This document shows, one piece after another, positions 8,025 to 17,894 of a stretch of DNA of 64,000 bases. The position numbers were made by a program, and so were the translations under genes. The stretch comes from Bog-473 sp963744935 (GTDB lineage Bacteria; Actinomycetota; Acidimicrobiia; Acidimicrobiales; RAAP-2). Every line of letters starts with the position of its first letter. Position 1 is the stretch's first letter. Where the stretch lies: positions 434,001-498,000 of the forward strand of contig CAVUVM010000004.1 of the NCBI GenBank assembly GCA_963744935.1, in the 5' to 3' direction. The notes beneath the pieces were generated by a model. It was not told the DNA's origin and did no database searches. It saw nothing but the letters and a program-made list of their open reading frames with translations.

Positions 8025-8342
8025 CTATCCGATTGTCAGCGTCCCGGGCCGGAATGCCAAGAGCACGGACCTTGGTGCCTGGTAGGTGGCCCGAACGAGG
8101 TGGTTTGGTTTGACGTCGAACTGCGCCGAGGCGTTTCCGGCCCCCGATAGACGAAGGAACGGATAGGACACCCGCAGGTCGTGGGACCCGGGCTCGAGCG
8201 GGAAGAATTTCTCACCCCAAAGAACCTGAAGCGAAACGCCGTCGAGGAGAGAGTTCGGACGGGTGAATCTTAGGGTCCAGTCCAGGACGAAATGCTCCGT
8301 ATGCAGAAGCAATCCTTGACTGGTCTCGACCGAGGCGACCAT
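8025..8342 (-). CDS. Small conserved hypothetical protein, possible beta-sandwich
   Basis: Protein of 105 residues without signal peptide or membrane helix. It contains alternating beta-type segments: WTLRFTRPNSLLDGVSLQVLWGEK, EPGSHDLRVSYPFLRLSG, DVKPNHLVRATYQAPRSVLL and a short end GTLTIG. From memory, the phrase order PGSHDxxVxYPF...V..VxYxAP..VxxPGxxxxG recurs in small actinobacterial proteins of unknown function, so I think it is real. It lies alone between a methyltransferase and a dehydratase, at the end of the lower-G+C stretch. No function can be proposed. Confidence 0.6.
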   Translation of the reverse strand: MVASVETSQGLLLHTEHFVLDWTLRFTRPNSLLDGVSLQVLWGEKFFPLEPGSHDLRVSYPFLRLSGAGNASAQFDVKPNHLVRATYQAPRSVLLAFRPGTLTIG

Positions 8343-8408
8343 CAGTCCGAGAATCTACCGAGCCCGCCCCGCCCGGGGCCCGTTCCTCGGGATTCTGACC
8401 CTCGTTGG

Positions 8409-10193
8409 TCAGCTGGGCGTCGGTGTCGCCATACCACCGCCGAGGAGAGCGGGCAGCGCAGTGGCGCGCATGCGCGCCAAGACCCGGTCCGTCACCGGCA
8501 CCGCGTCGGGGTGGACGCCACCGTTGCGGTCGGCTTGGGACTGCCACGTGGCGATCCTCCGCTCGAAGAGGGTGGGGTCGTCGAATTGCCTGCAGTCGAT
8601 GCTCTCGGTCGTGAGGTCGACGATGATGGTGTCGCCGTCCTCGACCAGTGCAATCGGCCCGCCGAGGATGGCCTCGGGTGCGACGTGGCCGACGACCAGG
8701 CCCACCGATCCGCCGGAGAACCGCGCATCGGTCATCAGGGCGATGGTGATGTGACGCTCGCGACACAGAGCCGTGATGCGCGAGGTGGGGTCGAGGAGCT
8801 CGGGCATGCCGGGAGCGCCGCGTGGCCCCTCGTAGCGGATCACCACCATGTCGTTGTCCTCGAAGCTGTCCGGTCGCTGGTCGAGTGCCTCGATGAGGGA
8901 TCGCTCGCCGTTGAAGACACGGGCCCGGCCGGTGAAGATTCCGTCCTTCATGCCCCCTTCGACGCCGGCGACCTTGAGGATCGCGCCGCCGTTGGGTGCA
9001 AGATTGCCGCGCAAGAGGCGGAGACCGCCGGTGTCCTTGAAGGGCTTGGCGATCGAGTAGATCACGTCGTGATCAGGAGCGGACGGGGCCAGTCGGGCGA
9101 GCTGGTCGGCCAGCGTCTCGCCCGTGCAGGTCAAGGTCTCACCGTCGAGGAAACCCGCAGCGAGGAGCTCGCTGACGATGACTTGCAGCCCGCCCTTGGC
9201 GTCGACGTCCACCATGGAGTAGTCGCCGAACGGCCGCATGTTCACCAACACGGGCAAACGCCGAGAGAGCTGGTTGAACTCCTCTTGGCTCAGTGCTTCG
9301 GCCCACAAATCGATGCCCGCCGCACGCGCGATCTCGACGCTGTGCAGTACCACGTTGGTGGACCCGCCCATGGCGATGGCGACGGTCAGGGCGTTGCGGA
9401 GGGACGAGGGCGTCACGATGTCACGGGGGCGGATGCCCTTGCTCGTCATGGCGAGCAGGCAGTCGACGAGTTGGTCGGGGAACTCGGCCAGACGGCGCGG
9501 GTCGTCCGACGGCGGGGACACCATGTGCAGTGGCTCGAGGCCGAGCACCGCAATGAAGGTCTGCATCGTGTTGTACGTGAACATGCCCCCGCAGCTGCCT
9601 TGGCCAGGGCAGGCGTGCAGCGCGAGCCGGGCACGGACCTCCGCGTCCTGGTCGACCGCCTGGAAGGCCGTGACGAGATCGATTCTCGCCCCGGTCTCGG
9701 GGTCGATCCCCGGTCTGATCGGGCCGTCCGAGAGGATCACCGCGGGGGTGTTGTTCTCGAGCACGGCGGCGAGCGTCCCGACCGGCGGCTTGTCGCACGC
9801 CACCACGGCGATCAGCCCAGCAACGTTGTTCGCCGCCAGGTGCACGTCCGCGACGTCGTGGACGAGCTCGCGTCCGACCAGGGAGAACCGCATCTGGGGC
9901 GTGCCGTTGAGTTGGCCGTCGGAGACCCCGAGCGTGAATGCCGGCGGGATCAGCCGGACCGGCAGATCGTCAGCGGCGATGCGGTGGGACACCGCAGCCT
10001 GGACGGCCTGCACCTTCTCAGGGACGCCCAGGTAGCACTGGCTGTCGCCGAGGTTCCCGATGACCGCCCAGACCGGGTCGTGGATCTTGCGGACGTCCTC
10101 ACCGAGGAACTCGGCCGTGCCAACGCGCTGCACGTCGCGTCCAGGATTCAGCGACACGAAGGTGGACGTCGGCTTCGAATCGTCCGTGGTCAT
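8409..10193 (-). CDS. IlvD/Edd-family dehydratase (dihydroxy-acid or sugar-acid dehydratase)
   Basis: Fe-S dehydratase of 594 residues. The three cysteines expected to ligate the cluster are visible in DSQCYLG, VVACDKPPVG and QGSCGGMFTYNTMQ, and GVSDGQLNGTPQMRFSL corresponds to the GISDG...MRYSL motif. Family members dehydrate dihydroxy-acids in branched-chain synthesis (IlvD), phosphogluconate (Edd) or sugar acids. The substitutions ACDKPPVG for the usual CDKxxPG, and LNGT for MGHEG, make this a divergent member, so I do not assign ilvD. It is not linked to ilvBN, whose operon lies 6 kb away. ATG 10193 is used; a TTG three codons earlier is possible. Confidence 0.85.
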   Translation of the reverse strand: MTTDDSKPTSTFVSLNPGRDVQRVGTAEFLGEDVRKIHDPVWAVIGNLGDSQCYLGVPEKVQAVQAAVSHRIAADDLPVRLIPPAFTLGVSDGQLNGTPQMRFSLVGRELVHDVADVHLAANNVAGLIAVVACDKPPVGTLAAVLENNTPAVILSDGPIRPGIDPETGARIDLVTAFQAVDQDAEVRARLALHACPGQGSCGGMFTYNTMQTFIAVLGLEPLHMVSPPSDDPRRLAEFPDQLVDCLLAMTSKGIRPRDIVTPSSLRNALTVAIAMGGSTNVVLHSVEIARAAGIDLWAEALSQEEFNQLSRRLPVLVNMRPFGDYSMVDVDAKGGLQVIVSELLAAGFLDGETLTCTGETLADQLARLAPSAPDHDVIYSIAKPFKDTGGLRLLRGNLAPNGGAILKVAGVEGGMKDGIFTGRARVFNGERSLIEALDQRPDSFEDNDMVVIRYEGPRGAPGMPELLDPTSRITALCRERHITIALMTDARFSGGSVGLVVGHVAPEAILGGPIALVEDGDTIIVDLTTESIDCRQFDDPTLFERRIATWQSQADRNGGVHPDAVPVTDRVLARMRATALPALLGGGMATPTPS

Positions 10194-10224
10194 GGGCGCC
10201 AAGCATATGGCCGCGCACGGCCGT

Positions 10225-12468
10225 CTAGGCCGGGGAAGGCACCGGCGAGGGCACCGGGGTCGGCGTCACCTCGACGCCGATGGTCGGCATCGAACGGTCC
10301 ATCCAGCGCGGCAGCCACCAGTTGACCGGGCCCAACAGCTCCATGATGGAGGGGACGAGCACCATACGCACCAGCGTGGCGTCGACCAGCACGGCGGTGG
10401 CAAGGCCGAGGCCGAATACCTTGAGGATATGCAGCGGGTCCTTGATGACGAAGGACCCGAAGACGCAGAACATGATCGCTGCGGCCGCGGTGATGATGCG
10501 ACCGGTGACGGCCAATCCGTCGGCCACCGCCGTCGAGTTCTCGTGCGTGTGCAACCACTCCTCGCGGATGCGCGACAGCAAGAAGACCTCGTAGTCCATG
10601 GAGAGACCGAAAAGGACGACAAACAGAGCGACGGGAATCCAAGGGTCGATGGGGCCCGTCTCGCCGATGCCGATGACGCTGCCCGCCCAGCCCCACTGGA
10701 ACACGGCCACCATCACGCCGTATGCGGCCCCCACGCTCAGCAGGTTCATGATGACCGCCTTGAGTGGCAGCACCAGTGAGCGGAACACGACCATGAGCAG
10801 CAGGAAGGACAGGATCAGCACCGCGCCTACGACGATGAAGAGCCGGTGGCCCAAGAAGTTGGCGGCGTCGATGCTGCTGGCCGTCTCACCGCCGACCTGC
10901 GCGTTCACTCCGGACCCCACCACCACCGGTGGGATCACGTCGTTCCGCAATCTCTGCACCAGCTGCTCTGTCTGCGACGACTGCGGAGATGTCGTCGGGT
11001 AGACGATGATGAGGCCGCCAGTGTCCGAGTGGTTGAACTGCGGCGGGGTGACAAACGCAATGCCGTCCCGATCAGCAGCCAACGAGGCCTGGAGCTTCTC
11101 GACGGTGGCCCGGTCGGTCGGACCATGCATGTCGGCCGCCACGATGAGCGGCCCGTTGAACCCGGGCCCGAAGCCCTGCGCGAGAAGGTCATAGGCCTGC
11201 CGCGTGGTCAGTGACGTCGGGTCGTTGCCCGCGTCGGTGAAGGCGAGGCGCATGCTGAAGAGCGGCAGGGCCAAGAGGACGAGGATGAGCACCGCGACGG
11301 TGCCGGTGATCCATGCCCGGCGCTGTACGAACCGGCTCCAGCGGTACCAGAACCCGGTCTCGGACGGCGGGCCGCCATTCTGCAGCAGGCCAGGGACGTG
11401 CAACTTGTCGATGGCGCTGCCGGCGAAGCCCAGCATGGCGGGCAGCAGCGTCAGTGCGGCCAACAGGACCATGAGCACCGCGGCGATGCACGCCGTGGCG
11501 AGGCCGATCATGTAGGCCTGGCCGATCAGGTAGAGACCAAAGAGCGAGATCACGACCGTGCTCCCGGCGAAGAGAACCGACCGGCCGGCCGTCATGTGAG
11601 CCGTCATCACGGCGTCGCGGGGCGTCCGGCCCTCGAAGATGCCTTGGCGGTACCGGGTGACGATGAACAGCGCGTAGTCGATGCCCACGCCGATGCCGAT
11701 CATGGCCGCCATCTCGGGCGAGAAGTTCGGCACCGTGAGGAGGTGCGTGAGCAACTCGAGCAGGGCGACGCCGATGCCGAGGCCGGCGAGCGCCGTGATC
11801 ACCGGCAGGCCCATGGCCACCACGGAGCCGAAGGCCAGCAACATGATGATGAGCGCCGCCGTGATCCCGATCCCCTCGCTCGGTCCGGGTGCCGCGGTGA
11901 CCGCGGCCGAGATCGGGTTGCCCCCCAGAGCGACCTGAAAGCCCGGCCGTGCCGCAGCCTGGGCTGCCGAGACGACGTTCTTGATGGCACCGGTCGGGAT
12001 GTCGGCGGTGTCGGTGCTGAATTGCACCTGTGCGAACGCGATGTTGTCGTGCGCCGCGATCTGGTGCGCCCCCGCCGGTGAGAAGGGGCTCGTCACGCCC
12101 TCGACGTAGGGCATCGGCCGCACTCGTGATAGCACGTCGTCGATCGCGACCTTGTTGTCGGCGATGGGCGTCGCTGTGTGGAAGACGATGTCGGCCGAGT
12201 CGCCCGCCCGTGACGGGAAGCGCTCCTGGAGGATGTTCAGCGCCTGCTGCGACGGCGTGTTGCCGGCGGTGAACTTGTTCTTGTAGTCGGTGCCCACCAT
12301 CTGGGCGACGACCGTGATGGCGACGATGGCGATGATCCAGATCACCAGCACGAGGCGGCGTCGGTCGTAACAGTGCCCGGCCAAACGGCCCAGCCCGGTG
12401 ACCGGTAGGGCCTCGCTCCCCTGCCCGGCGCTGGCTCGCGGGGGCGCCGGCGCAGCCAGGTCCACCAT
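10225..12468 (-). CDS. MMPL-family (RND-type) membrane transporter
   Basis: Protein of 747 residues with the RND/MMPL layout: one membrane helix near the N-terminus (LVLVIWIIAIVAITVVAQMV), a large external loop starting with DYKNKFTAGNTPSQQAL, a bundle of five helices with IGIGVGIDYALFIVTRYRQG, then a second repeat ending with GLSMDYEVFLLSRIREEW. The family exports lipids, siderophores or drugs using the proton gradient. The start at 12468 has a GGAGGT ribosome site seven bases upstream. It is transcribed divergently from a TetR regulator with a dyad between them, which suggests drug- or lipid-responsive control. Confidence 0.92.
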   Translation of the reverse strand: MVDLAAPAPPRASAGQGSEALPVTGLGRLAGHCYDRRRLVLVIWIIAIVAITVVAQMVGTDYKNKFTAGNTPSQQALNILQERFPSRAGDSADIVFHTATPIADNKVAIDDVLSRVRPMPYVEGVTSPFSPAGAHQIAAHDNIAFAQVQFSTDTADIPTGAIKNVVSAAQAAARPGFQVALGGNPISAAVTAAPGPSEGIGITAALIIMLLAFGSVVAMGLPVITALAGLGIGVALLELLTHLLTVPNFSPEMAAMIGIGVGIDYALFIVTRYRQGIFEGRTPRDAVMTAHMTAGRSVLFAGSTVVISLFGLYLIGQAYMIGLATACIAAVLMVLLAALTLLPAMLGFAGSAIDKLHVPGLLQNGGPPSETGFWYRWSRFVQRRAWITGTVAVLILVLLALPLFSMRLAFTDAGNDPTSLTTRQAYDLLAQGFGPGFNGPLIVAADMHGPTDRATVEKLQASLAADRDGIAFVTPPQFNHSDTGGLIIVYPTTSPQSSQTEQLVQRLRNDVIPPVVVGSGVNAQVGGETASSIDAANFLGHRLFIVVGAVLILSFLLLMVVFRSLVLPLKAVIMNLLSVGAAYGVMVAVFQWGWAGSVIGIGETGPIDPWIPVALFVVLFGLSMDYEVFLLSRIREEWLHTHENSTAVADGLAVTGRIITAAAAIMFCVFGSFVIKDPLHILKVFGLGLATAVLVDATLVRMVLVPSIMELLGPVNWWLPRWMDRSMPTIGVEVTPTPVPSPVPSPA

Positions 12469-12493
12469 CCCTACCTCCGTGTGGCCGTATGAT

Positions 12494-12506
12494 TCATCAT
12501 TGATGA
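12494..12506. promoter_or_regulatory. Probable TetR operator between MMPL and tetR genes
   Basis: TCATCA T TGATGA is a perfect 6-1-6 dyad 26 bases upstream of the MMPL start and 137 bases upstream of the TetR start. A second, weaker dyad (ATTC, eight bases, GAAT) lies at 12520-12535. The A+T-rich stretch 12485-12545 stands out from the surroundings, as expected for divergent promoters. Binding by the TetR protein at 12643 is inferred. Confidence 0.55.
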
Positions 12507-12642
12507 GTTCTAACGCAGAATTCCTCACTGGTGAATACCTATTGACCCGCCGATTCGCACATTTCGCAGCAGCACGCAGCAAAAGGGTCGATGCGGCACT
12601 CCATCCGGCACTGGTCGTCGGAGGCGGGGAGGAGCATCGCCG

Positions 12643-13239
12643 GTGAGCGCCGCCGTGGGCCGCCGGCCCGGCAACGTCGACACCCGGGGCGAGATCGTCG
12701 AAGCGGCGACCCGCGTCTTCGCCGCCAAGGGCTACGACGGCACCAGCCTGCGGGCGGTCGCCCGCGAGGCGGGCGTGGACCCCGCCCTCGTACACCACTA
12801 CTTCGACGGGAAGGCCAGCCTCTTCGTTGCAGCCATGGCCCTGCCCTTCGACCCGCAGGAGGTCAAGCAACACGCAGCGTCTCCGCAGTTCTCGGGAGCG
12901 CGCACGATCGAGTCGTTCCTCACCATGTGGGACCACGCCGAGGGCTCGGGCTCGTCGTTCGCCTCCTGCGTGGCGGCCATGGCCGCCTCGACGAACGTCG
13001 CCGACTCCATGCGCGAGTTCGTCAGCGAGCGCGTGTGGAGCTCCCTACCGCGAAAACAGGGCGAGAGCGAGGCCGTCGCCAGGCGCCGCACCGCCATGAT
13101 CTCCTCGCAGCTCATGGGGCTCGCCTTCACCCGCTACCTCCTTCGGGTGCCCCCGATGTCCACCGCGACGCCCCGCCAGATCGGTCGCTGGGTCGGCCCG
13201 ACACTGGACCGCTACATGAACGAGCCGCTCACCTCGTAG
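12643..13239 (+). CDS. TetR-family transcriptional regulator
   Basis: Protein of 198 residues. The N-terminal DNA-binding helix-turn-helix is clear: TRGEIVEAATRVFAAKGYDGTSLRAVAREAGVDPALVHHYFDGKASLF at about residues 14-60. The C-terminal ligand-binding domain resembles the type with PxxIGRWVGPTLDRYM at the end, common in regulators of membrane transporters. It most likely represses the divergent MMPL gene and itself through the dyad at 12494-12506. The start at 12643 is the first ATG/GTG codon of the block and has no strong ribosome site. The ligand is unknown. Confidence 0.9.
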   Translation: MSAAVGRRPGNVDTRGEIVEAATRVFAAKGYDGTSLRAVAREAGVDPALVHHYFDGKASLFVAAMALPFDPQEVKQHAASPQFSGARTIESFLTMWDHAEGSGSSFASCVAAMAASTNVADSMREFVSERVWSSLPRKQGESEAVARRRTAMISSQLMGLAFTRYLLRVPPMSTATPRQIGRWVGPTLDRYMNEPLTS

Positions 13240-13273
13240 CGGATCCTCGCACCGGGGCCCGCCGGCCAACATC

Positions 13274-13351
13274 TCAGCCCGCGGCGTCAGCCCGCGGCGT
13301 CAGCCCGCGGCGTCAGCCCGCGGCGTCAGCCCGCGGCGTCAGCCCGCGGCG
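13274..13351. repeat. Six exact 13-bp tandem repeats over the gatB stop codon
   Basis: The unit TCAGCCCGCGGCG is repeated six times without a mismatch (13274, 13287, 13300, 13313, 13326, 13339). Each unit contains the palindrome CCGCGG. The gatB reading frame enters the array from 13351 and meets its TGA at 13328-13326, inside the second unit it reads. Because 13 is not a multiple of three, units fall in different frames. The array fills most of the space between gatB and the convergent tetR gene. Confidence 0.95.
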
Positions 13352-14812
13352 CCCCGCGCCGGCGGTGCAGTTCGGCGGCCACCGCCTTGCCGTCGGCCTT
13401 GCCCTTGGTCGCCCGCATCACCTCACCGGTGAAGAGACCCTGCAGCTTTTCTTCGCCCGCACAAAAGCGCGCCCACTCCTCGGGATGCGCGGCGAGGATC
13501 TCGTCGAGCACCGCGCTCAAGGTGTCGGCCGTCATGGCCTCGAAGCCCATCTCCGTGGCCAGCGCGGCCGGGTCTCCCCCGCCGCGCTCGAGCAGCGCCG
13601 CCAACACTGCCTTGGACTGCGTCGCAGAGAGCTGCCCGCCTGATTCCATCGTGAGCAATGCGGCGAACGAGGCGGGGTCGAGGGCCGACCCGGCGTCGCC
13701 CTGCGCGGCGACCTCGTTGGCCGCCCGGGCCAAGGCGAGCGCGATGGGCGCACCGGCGTCGGACGCGGCGGTCACCAGCGAGTCGAGCCCGAGGTCGACG
13801 ACGGCGCGTATCTGGTCGGTCTCGGCCTCACTGGGCACGCCGACCAGTGCGGTAGCGAGTGCAGCCCGGCGGTCCGCCGGCATCGGGCCCAGCCCGTCGC
13901 GCACCCGTGTCTGCCAAGCCGCGTCCGGAGCCAGCGGGACAAGGTCAGGCTCGGGGAAGTAGCGGTAGTCGTTTGCCTCCTCCTTGGAACGCATCGACTC
14001 GGTGCGCCCCGCCGACTCGTCCCAGTGCCGTGTCTCCTGGTGCACCGTGCCGCCCGCCTCGAGCACTGCGATCTGGCGCTGGGCCTCGTATTCGATGGCC
14101 CGCACCAGCGAGCGCAACGAGTTGAGGTTCTTGATCTCGCAGCGGGTGCCGAACGTGTCGCGGCCGGCCGGCCGGACCGACACGTTGGCGTCGACCCGCA
14201 TGGAGCCCTCCTCCATGCGACCGTCGGAGGCGCCGGTGGCAATGAGGATGCCACGCAGTTCGGAGGTGTAGGCGCGGGCCTGGCCGGCGGAGCGGATGTC
14301 GGGCTCGCTCACGATCTCCACCAACGGCACGCCCGAGCGGTTGTAGTCGACCAGCGCGTGGTCGGCTGCGTTGATGCGGCCGCTCGCACCGACATGGGTC
14401 AGCTTGCCGGTGTCCTCTTCCATGTGCGCCCGCGTCACCCCGACCCGGGATCCGTCGGGCAGTTCGAGCCACCCGTCTGCATTGAGCGGTAGGTCGTACT
14501 GGCTGATCTGGTAGTCCTTGGCCTGGTCCGGGTAGAAGTAATTCTTGCGGGAAAAGACCGAGGGACGGATGTCGCAGTGCAGCGCCGCGCCAATCCGCAT
14601 GGCCAACTCCACGGCGTACACATTGAGGACCGGGAGCGACCCGGGCAGCCCGAGGCAGGTCGGGCATATGTTCACGTTGGGCTCGTCGCCGAACGCGTTG
14701 CGGCACCCGCAGAACATCTTGGTCTCTGTCGCCAGCTCGCAGTGAACCTCGAGGCCGACAACCATCTCCCACTCGCTCACCGTGTCCTCTGCGGTGTCGA
14801 TGCCGGTCGTGG

Positions 14813-14816
<4 letters not shown>
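13326..14816 (-). CDS. gatB: Aspartyl/glutamyl-tRNA amidotransferase subunit B
   Basis: GatB recognises the tRNA and carries the kinase/transamidation site of GatCAB, which converts Glu-tRNA(Gln) or Asp-tRNA(Asn) to the amide. The 496-residue protein begins EWEMVVGLEVHCELATETKMFCGC and shows the zinc-type cysteines in NICPTCLGLPGSLP, the catalytic region DQAKDYQISQYDLPL, HMEEDTGKLTH and YNRSGVPLVEIVSEPD, and a C-terminal helical tail. The stop lies in the 13-bp tandem repeat, and its last residues (ADAAG) are encoded by repeat units. It overlaps gatA by four bases and is the last gene of the hydrolase-gatC-gatA-gatB operon. Confidence 0.97.
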
Positions 14817-16275
<1,459 letters not shown>

Positions 16276-16279
<4 letters not shown>

Positions 16280-16596
16280 GACTCGCTCCCGATGCGTGGC
16301 ACCCGGAAGCGGTGGTCCTCGACCGCCGGCGCCGCCGCCAGGACCTCCTCGCGGTCGAGGCTCGGGCGCGGCTCGTCGGGCCGCAACACGTTCTCCAAGG
16401 CGATGGGGTGCGACGACGGCTCCAGGTGAGCGAGGTCGAGTGCCGCCACGTCGGCCGCATGGTCGAGCACGGTCCGCAGCTGCGCGGTGAAGAGGTCGAC
16501 CTCGGCCTCGGTCAGCTCCAGGCGGGCGAGGCGCGCCACGTGCACGACGTCGTCACGACTGAGCGTGGCGCGCGGGTGGACCGTCTCGTCGCTCAC
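16276..16596 (-). CDS. gatC: Aspartyl/glutamyl-tRNA amidotransferase subunit C
   Basis: Small belt subunit that wraps around GatA and stabilises the GatCAB complex. The 106 residues contain the typical LSRDDVVHVARLARLELTEAE start, then the amphipathic helix VDLFTAQLRTVLDHAADVAALD and the C-terminal LRPDEPRPSLDREEVLAAAP. The GTG start at 16596 overlaps the stop of the upstream hydrolase gene in the sequence GTGA, and its own stop overlaps gatA, so the four genes are translationally coupled. Confidence 0.95.
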
Positions 16597-17366
16597 GAGC
16601 GGGGACTCGAGGGCGCGGGCAGCACGGCACTGAGGAACTCGACTGTCCGCGCCTCGATCTCGTCCTTGTCGAAGTCCAAGGTGGCCACGTGGTAGCTGCG
16701 CTCGAGCACCACGCGCTCGACGGGTCCCTTGGCCCGGGCTACGAGGAGCTCGCTCGACTTCGGGTCCACAACGTGGTCCTGGGTGCTGGTGAAGACGAGG
16801 ACCGGGCAGGTCACGGACTCGAGGTCTGCCGCGACGTCGCTGGCGGCGGCGAACAGAGACAGGGCCGCCCGCAGGGGCAGGCCGGGGTAGGCCGACTCGG
16901 TCACCCCCTCCTTGGCGATGTCCGAACCGATGCCCGGCGCCACCTCCTCCCCGCTCTCGAGCATGGACTCGACCAGGGCGACGATGTCGGCGTCGGGCGC
17001 TGCGAGGATCGGGTTCACCACGGCGATGGCGGCGATCTCGGGATGGTGCTCGGCCAGCCAGACGCTGAGCAGCCCGCCCATGGAGAGGCCGACGACCACG
17101 ACCGCGTCGCTGCGCGCCGCCAGCTCGGTGTAGGCCTCCTCGGCGGCACCGGACCAGTCCTCCCAGCGCGTCGGGAGCATGTCGGCGATGTCGGTACCAT
17201 GGCCCGGCAGCAACGGCAGCTCCACGGAGAAGCCCGCGTCGGACAGCGCCAGCGCCAGGTCACGCATCGATTGCGGGTTGCCTGTGAAGCCGTGGAGCAC
17301 CAGTGCACCGCGGGTGTCGCCAGTCGCGGAATAGGGCTCGGCACCGGGCATGATGGGCGCGCTCAC
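16593..17366 (-). CDS. Alpha/beta hydrolase (carboxylesterase/monoglyceride lipase-like)
   Basis: Serine hydrolase of 257 residues. The oxyanion HG is in GALVLHGFTGNPQSM, the nucleophile elbow is VVVGLSMGGLLSVW, the acid is likely in VFTSTQDHVVDP and the catalytic histidine in LERSYHVATLDFD. This arrangement resembles the short-chain carboxylesterase Est30 and monoacylglycerol lipase group. GTG 17366 is used; an ATG at 17351 is also possible. The stop overlaps the gatC start by four bases, an odd but evidently fixed pairing with the amidotransferase genes. The substrate is unknown. Confidence 0.9.
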   Translation of the reverse strand: MSAPIMPGAEPYSATGDTRGALVLHGFTGNPQSMRDLALALSDAGFSVELPLLPGHGTDIADMLPTRWEDWSGAAEEAYTELAARSDAVVVVGLSMGGLLSVWLAEHHPEIAAIAVVNPILAAPDADIVALVESMLESGEEVAPGIGSDIAKEGVTESAYPGLPLRAALSLFAAASDVAADLESVTCPVLVFTSTQDHVVDPKSSELLVARAKGPVERVVLERSYHVATLDFDKDEIEARTVEFLSAVLPAPSSPRS

Positions 17367-17480
17367 GGAACGGCAGCCTACCGGTGAGGCGAGTAGGGTT
17401 CCGGCGGACACACGGCTCCGGCGCGGGGCGACGAGGTCCTGCAACCAGCACCAAGACTGACGACGAAGGAGCAACCGCAC

Positions 17481-17894
17481 ATGCCGGCGTACCAGTTCCT
17501 CAGCGACGAATGGCTGGATGAGGCTCGTAGGATCCGCGCCGAGTACGAGGGCAAGACACCCCCCTTCCCCCACCAGGTGCGCATGAACCTCGTGGTGACC
17601 ACCGTGCCCTTTTCCGAGGACGACATCCTGGCGCACATGGACACATCGACCGGCGAGCTCATCTTGGACACGGGTCACCTCGACGAGCAGGACCTCAAGG
17701 TCACCGTCGACTACTACACGGCCAAAGCGATTCTCATCGAGGGGAACCCCCAGGCCGGCATGCAGGCCTTCATGGCGGGCAAGGTGCGGGTCGAGGGTGA
17801 CATGGCCAAGCTCATGGCGCTGCAGGCGTCGCCGGCCGCCGGCGACTCCAACGCGGCGGAGATGGCCGCGCGCCTGCGCGACATCACGGAGTAG
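17481..17894 (+). CDS. SCP2 sterol-binding domain protein
   Basis: Protein of 137 residues made of a single SCP2 fold, a hydrophobic tunnel binding lipids or acyl chains. Visible features are EWLDEARRIRAEYEGK, the strands LVVTTVPFSEDDI and LKVTVDYYTAKAILI, and the C-terminal helices GMQAFMAGKVRVEGDMAKLMAL, the signature part of the family. The ATG at 17481 follows GAAGGAGC. It is divergent from the hydrolase-gat operon and overlaps the MFS gene on the opposite strand by 11 bases at its 3' end. A role in lipid handling is likely; the ligand is unknown. Confidence 0.9.
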   Translation: MPAYQFLSDEWLDEARRIRAEYEGKTPPFPHQVRMNLVVTTVPFSEDDILAHMDTSTGELILDTGHLDEQDLKVTVDYYTAKAILIEGNPQAGMQAFMAGKVRVEGDMAKLMALQASPAAGDSNAAEMAARLRDITE

